A DNA stretch of 64,000 nucleotides from Streptomyces phaeofaciens (GTDB taxonomy: Bacteria > Actinomycetota > Actinomycetes > Streptomycetales > Streptomycetaceae): assembly GCF_014648915.1 (NCBI RefSeq), contig NZ_BMSA01000030.1:1-64000 (forward strand). Reading direction: 5' to 3'. The notes under the pieces are model-generated. The model was not told the origin of the DNA. It was given only the letters and a program-made list of their open reading frames with translations, and searched no databases. The translations under genes and the position numbers were made by a program. The first letter of the stretch is position 1. Each line of letters begins with the position of its first letter. Positions 60,358 to 64,000 of the stretch are shown in pieces.

Positions 60358-61848
60358 TCAGCCCTCCGCGCAGTCCTGCCCGTTGAGGGAGAACTCCCGC
60401 GGCGCGGTGTTCGTGTCCTGCCAGGAGGCGAGGAAGCCGAAGGAGAGGCTGCCGCCGGCGGGAACGGAGCGGTTGTAGTCGGCGGCGGTCGCGACGACCC
60501 GGGAGCCGTTCTGCGCGAAGCTCGCGTCCCACATCTGGTCGACCCGCTGGCCGTTGCGGAAGGACCAGGCGATCCGCCAGGTGTCGAGGGCGTCGACGGT
60601 GGTCACGGTGACGGTGGCCTGGAAGCCGTCCGGCCACTGGTTGACCAGCTTGTACGCGACCGTGCAGGCGGCGGCGTCGTCGGAGCCGGACGTCTCGCCG
60701 GTGCCGGCGGTGGACGAGGAGGTGCCCTGCGGCTCGGGGTCGGGCCGTTCCCCGCCGGAGGCGGTCGGCGTGCCGTCGGCGGACGGGGTCGGGTCGGTCG
60801 CGGGCCGCGCGGCCGAGGTGGCGGGGGCGACGGTCGGCTGGGAGGGGGCGGCGGAACCGGCCACCGGGGTGCTGTCGGTGGGACCGCCCTGGGCGTCGTT
60901 GACGGTGCCGCTGTCGCCGGGTGACATCGAGACGGCGAGGGCCAGCGCGGAGACCATGACGGCGGCGGCGACGAGCCCGCCCCGCACGGCGCGGGCACGG
61001 TTGGTGGCGGCCCGTCCGGTCTCGGCCTCGACGTCCGGCGTGTCGGGGCGTCCGGCGCCCAGCCGGACCTCGGCGGCCCGGCGGCGGCGCTCCAGGTAGG
61101 CCAGGCCGCCCCAGCCGATGACCCCGCCGACCAGTGCGGCGGGCAGACCGCCGCCGTGCAGCCGCAGACAGGCGGCGGCCTCGGCGCACTCCACGCAGGT
61201 GGCGAGGTGCCGGGAGAGGTCGTCGGGTGTCTCGGCGGAGTTCGAGCGGGTGACGGCGTCCAGCAGCCGGACGTAGCTGCGGCACTCCGCGGACATCGGC
61301 GTGTCGAGGTGGTTGCGGTGGCAGCGGTCCCGGAACAGACCCCGGACCTGGTTCAGTTCCTCGACGGCGGCGGACGGGTCGAGGCCCTGCCGGCGGACCA
61401 CGGAGTGCAGGGGCAGCGCCTCCACCTCCGCCAGCCACAGCAGGGTGGCGTCCTGTTCCTGCATGTCGCGCAGGCCACGCAGCGCGATGGGGCGGCTGAG
61501 CGGAGGCCCGGTGTAGCGTGCGGCCTTCTCCGAGTTGAGCCAGAGCCGCAGATCGGGGTCGAGTTTGTGGCCCTGGCCCTCGGCCTCCCAGGCGGCCGCG
61601 GTGGCGCGTACGGCGGTCAGCAGCAGGGGGATCCGGGGCAGCCGGGACGAACGACGGCCGGTGCCTCGCCCGGTACCGTCCTCGGCGGCGCGGGCCTCGC
61701 GTATGCCGAACGCGAACGCCTCGCGGGCCAGTTGGTTCGCCGCGGTCGAGCCGGAGGTGCACAGGTCCGCATACGACAGGACGGCGTCCCAGCACTCGGA
61801 GAACAGCGCTGCCTCGGCGGCGTCCTTCGGGGTCGGCAGGTCGGGCAT
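60358..61848 (-). CDS. Membrane protein with zinc-anti-sigma-like motif and C-terminal CBM2
   Basis: 496 residues. N-terminal half is helical with sigma-factor-region-like segments (WLNSEKAARY, LWLAEVEALPLHSVVRRQG), then a HLATCVECAEAA motif (H-x3-C-x2-C) as in zinc-containing anti-sigma factors. One TM helix at about 290 (GGLVAAAVMVSALALAVSM), a long Pro/Thr/Ser linker, and a C-terminal CBM2 cellulose-binding-like domain (YKLVNQWPDGFQATVTVTT, WRIAWSFRNGQRV) expected outside the cell. Probably a transmembrane regulator or anchor that senses polysaccharide. The 283-bp gap to the radical SAM gene (61849-62131) shows nothing beyond a probable promoter. Confidence 0.75.
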   Translation of the reverse strand: MPDLPTPKDAAEAALFSECWDAVLSYADLCTSGSTAANQLAREAFAFGIREARAAEDGTGRGTGRRSSRLPRIPLLLTAVRATAAAWEAEGQGHKLDPDLRLWLNSEKAARYTGPPLSRPIALRGLRDMQEQDATLLWLAEVEALPLHSVVRRQGLDPSAAVEELNQVRGLFRDRCHRNHLDTPMSAECRSYVRLLDAVTRSNSAETPDDLSRHLATCVECAEAAACLRLHGGGLPAALVGGVIGWGGLAYLERRRRAAEVRLGAGRPDTPDVEAETGRAATNRARAVRGGLVAAAVMVSALALAVSMSPGDSGTVNDAQGGPTDSTPVAGSAAPSQPTVAPATSAARPATDPTPSADGTPTASGGERPDPEPQGTSSSTAGTGETSGSDDAAACTVAYKLVNQWPDGFQATVTVTTVDALDTWRIAWSFRNGQRVDQMWDASFAQNGSRVVATAADYNRSVPAGGSLSFGFLASWQDTNTAPREFSLNGQDCAEG

Positions 61849-62131
61849 GAGTCTCCTGCATCCACAAGCGAGGTCAACTCACCATGACGGCAATGGAGTT
61901 GGGGGGAACCTCGCGGCAGTGGCAGAGCTTTTCACGTAACCCGCACAACTGACAAGCGCCCTGTTCAGATGTCATGTCAGGACGTCCGGACAGACAGCCG
62001 CGCTCCGCTCGAACCCGCTCCCCCGGCTCCGTTCGCCGCCGTTCTCCGCCTTCTTGTACGGACGCGAGCGCCCGACGACTCAGCCCCGGAGCCGGGAATT
62101 GTGGGAAACCCCTTGAGGAACCGTGCGGGGA

Positions 62132-63451
62132 CTATACGGCCGAGGTCTCCTGCGCCGGAAGGCTGTCCATGAAGGAACTGACGGAGAACACGGCGCGACC
62201 GGGGCCGGGCGGGCCGTAGCCGGGGGGCGAGGCGAGCCCGAACTCGTCCATCGTCGCCCGGTAGGCCTCCAGCAACCGGATGTGGTACTCCAGCGGCGCG
62301 CCCTGCGGATTGGCCTTGCCGAGCGGGGTGGTCGGCTCCGGGCACCAGGTGGTGAAGCGGGGCGTGATGCCGTGCGACATGAAGAAGCGCAGCCCCTCGG
62401 TGGTCGACGCGATCGCCTCGTCGACGGTGGTGAAGCCGAACGGCTCGGCCATCTCCACGCCCGCCACGAAGTTGGGGATGACATTGCGCGCCCCGAACAC
62501 CTCGGCGGAGTCGAGGATGCGCCGGTGCCACTCGTCGCGGCCGACGTAACGCTCCTTGCCCGGGCAGTACAGCTCGAACAGCCGGCGGTCCCACACCTCG
62601 TAGTTGGGGTGGTAGATCTGCACCCCGTAGTCCTTGAACCGCTGCACGTCGTCGCGCGGCAGCGCCTGGGCGACGACCTTGCCGATCCAGCGGCCCGGGA
62701 AGCGCTCCTCGATGGCCTTGGCGTAGTGCCCGTAGAAGTCGGCTTCGTCCCGCCCGGCGACCGTCTTGGTGATGGCGCCGCCGGTGAGGGTGTAGGCGGT
62801 GGACGCCTTCGCGGTGTCGTACTTGTCGATGATCTCCAGCGCCTCCAGCACCTCCTCCACGTCCTTGACGCCGGTGTAGGGCCGGCCGGCCGCCTTGTGC
62901 TGGCGCCAGTTGTGGTTGATGTCGCAGTACTGGCACTCCTCCTTGGCACCGAAGTACTGGCAGACCCGGAAGACGGTCAGATAGATCAGGTAGCCCCACT
63001 GGATGGTGGGGGCGACCTCCATGACGGACTTCCCGTTGGAGAGCGTGTGCCGGTAGTACTCGGGCATCGGCGGCACCCCGACGTCGGCGATGCGCCCGCC
63101 GTCCAGATAGAGCCCGAGGAGCCCGTCGTCGTCCGCCGCCACCCGGTACGGCGAGGACGGGTTCACCCGCACGGAGACCACGGTCCGCCGCAGGTCGTAC
63201 GGCCCGCCGGTGAGGATGATCTCCTCCGGCGGCCGGCGCAGCGCGGCCTCGCCCAGCTCGGGCAGGGTGCCGTGGTCGAAGGAGAAGATGAAGTACGACT
63301 TCGGCTTGACCTCGCCGGACTCGTTGTCGCTCAGCGCGGAGGGGTCGAAGGCCACCCCGCCGCGCAGCAGGTCCTCCTTGAAGACGGCCTCCCGCGGAAC
63401 ATGCGGAAACCGCTCCATCAGATCCTCGACCAGCGCGGTACGGCTGCCCAT
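62132..63451 (-). CDS. Radical SAM protein with unusual cysteine spacing
   Basis: 439 residues. The likely [4Fe-4S] ligands are C164, C173 and C176 (FRVCQYFGAKEECQYCDI), a C-x8-C-x2-C spacing instead of CX3CX2C. A barrel follows with YTLTGGAITKTV and VQIYHPNYEVWDRR, similar to a conserved Streptomyces radical SAM group without known reaction. Ends with CPEPTTPLGKANPQG, a possible auxiliary region. Divergent from the alditol oxidase gene with a 150-bp spacer holding GGTTCC-n5-GGAACC. Substrate unknown. Confidence 0.8.
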   Translation of the reverse strand: MGSRTALVEDLMERFPHVPREAVFKEDLLRGGVAFDPSALSDNESGEVKPKSYFIFSFDHGTLPELGEAALRRPPEEIILTGGPYDLRRTVVSVRVNPSSPYRVAADDDGLLGLYLDGGRIADVGVPPMPEYYRHTLSNGKSVMEVAPTIQWGYLIYLTVFRVCQYFGAKEECQYCDINHNWRQHKAAGRPYTGVKDVEEVLEALEIIDKYDTAKASTAYTLTGGAITKTVAGRDEADFYGHYAKAIEERFPGRWIGKVVAQALPRDDVQRFKDYGVQIYHPNYEVWDRRLFELYCPGKERYVGRDEWHRRILDSAEVFGARNVIPNFVAGVEMAEPFGFTTVDEAIASTTEGLRFFMSHGITPRFTTWCPEPTTPLGKANPQGAPLEYHIRLLEAYRATMDEFGLASPPGYGPPGPGRAVFSVSSFMDSLPAQETSAV

Positions 63452-63546
63452 CCGTCTCTCCTCCCGGCTCAGGCGTACGACTCCTCACGGTATGCCCCCG
63501 GCGACGCGCGGGTGGTGGCGGGGGGCCTCGTGTTGCGGACGCGGTA

Positions 63547-63563
63547 GGTTCCACCTGGGAACC
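63547..63563. promoter_or_regulatory. Inverted repeat between divergent genes
   Basis: GGTTCC-acctg-GGAACC, 6-bp arms, 38 bp upstream of the alditol oxidase ATG and 95 bp upstream of the radical SAM start. A candidate operator shared by both genes. Confidence 0.4.
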
Positions 63564-63601
63564 GGCGGGTTCTCGATCTCTTCAGAAGGGGCGGCAGTCG
63601 T

Positions 63602-64000
63602 ATGGCCGAGACCGTGCCGCAGACGGCGGGACCGCGCTGGACGGGGACGAACTGGGCGGGCAACATCACGTTCGCCGCGCGGGAGCTGCACCGCCCCGGC
63701 ACGCTCGACGCGCTGCGCGCGCTGGTGGCGGACGCCGCGCGCGTGCGGGTGCTGGGCAGCGGGCACTCGTTCAACCCGATCGCCGAGCCGGGCGCGCACG
63801 GCGTCCTGCTGTCCCTGGACGCCCTGCCGGCGGAGGTGGACGTCGACACGGCGGCGCGGACCGTGCGGGTCGGCGGCGGGGTGCGGTACGCCGAGCTGGC
63901 GCGCCGGGTGCACGCGCACGGTCTCGCGCTGGCGAACATGGCGTCCCTGCCGCACATCTCGGTGGCGGGCTCGGTGGCGACCGGTACGCACGGCTCGGGC
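63602..64000 (+). CDS. aldO: Alditol/xylitol oxidase, N-terminal part (runs off the window)
   Basis: 133 codons visible, cut by the window end. Matches the VAO-type alditol oxidase of Streptomyces: TNWAGNITFAARELHRPGTL, VRVLGSGHSFNPIAEPG (FAD histidyl-attachment region, H in GSGHSFN), TVRVGGGVRYAEL and NMASLPHISVAGSVATGTHG. The enzyme oxidises xylitol, sorbitol and other polyols at C1 using O2 and covalent FAD. AGAAGGGGCGG lies about 10-15 nt before the ATG. Confidence 0.92.
   Translation, partial: MAETVPQTAGPRWTGTNWAGNITFAARELHRPGTLDALRALVADAARVRVLGSGHSFNPIAEPGAHGVLLSLDALPAEVDVDTAARTVRVGGGVRYAELARRVHAHGLALANMASLPHISVAGSVATGTHGSG

Noticed and set aside
61969..62172. Plus-strand 67-codon ORF downstream of the radical SAM gene
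   Set aside because: Antisense overlap with the 3' end of the radical SAM gene and no RBS or similarity.

Overview
The window looks like Streptomyces chromosome. GC is high, almost every gene has a GC-rich third codon position, many neighbours overlap by ATGA or GTGA, and several families are typical of Streptomyces: WhiB, DUF2637, MAB_1171c, DUF5999, DUF6302, an FxLD lanthipeptide and an alditol oxidase. No tRNA, rRNA or CRISPR array was found.

The window splits at about 44.65 kb. Left of that point lies most of an integrated mobile element. Its large serine integrase (42979-44574, minus) sits directly against rsgA, which is cut off after about 152 codons, so rsgA is the probable attachment gene. 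The other end of the element lies left of base 1. Going left to right, the element holds: a replication/regulation block (DUF2637, WhiB, DnaC-like loader, replication-initiator-like protein with internal repeats, XRE regulator; 0-4.6 kb); an amidohydrolase / MAB_1171c membrane protein / ImmA-type protease operon (4.7-7.6 kb); a PPOX protein, a peptide deformylase paralogue and an XRE regulator (8.2-10.3 kb); a four-gene glycosyltransferase operon with a P-loop kinase and an FkbM methyltransferase (10.4-15.9 kb); a three-gene ABC-3C defence system (16.0-19.7 kb); a class I FxLD lanthipeptide cluster (19.8-26.6 kb) with a candidate precursor peptide at 25136-25333; a block of small DUF proteins with an anti-sigma-type ATPase, a TPR-type XRE regulator and a phosphotransferase (26.8-31.6 kb); a two-gene type I CBASS (Cap15-like effector and CD-NTase; 32.6-34.1 kb); IS remnants; and a tight operon encoding a HelD-like helicase, a TPR protein with a degenerate J-like region, a GrpE-like protein and an Hsp70 fused to a NYN ribonuclease domain (34.7-42.7 kb). 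The left part is therefore a defence-rich integrated element.

Right of the junction, after the rsgA remnant, lies a second accessory block: a five-gene operon on the minus strand (45.4-60.2 kb). In transcription order it encodes an LCAT-like lipase, a caspase-like protease/NTPase/WD40 protein of 1358 aa, a kinase-like/SF1 helicase protein, a PLD-fold protein with degraded active sites, and a protein ending in a histidine-kinase-type ATPase domain. It resembles the NTP-dependent conflict systems of multicellular bacteria. A CBM2 membrane protein, an atypical radical SAM protein and the start of an alditol oxidase (aldO/xyoA type) complete the window.

The two best candidates for undescribed biology are the Hsp70-NYN / GrpE-like / J-like / helicase operon and the lipase / caspase-WD40 / kinase-helicase / PLD / HATPase operon. 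All functional statements come from motifs read by eye. No database search was run.
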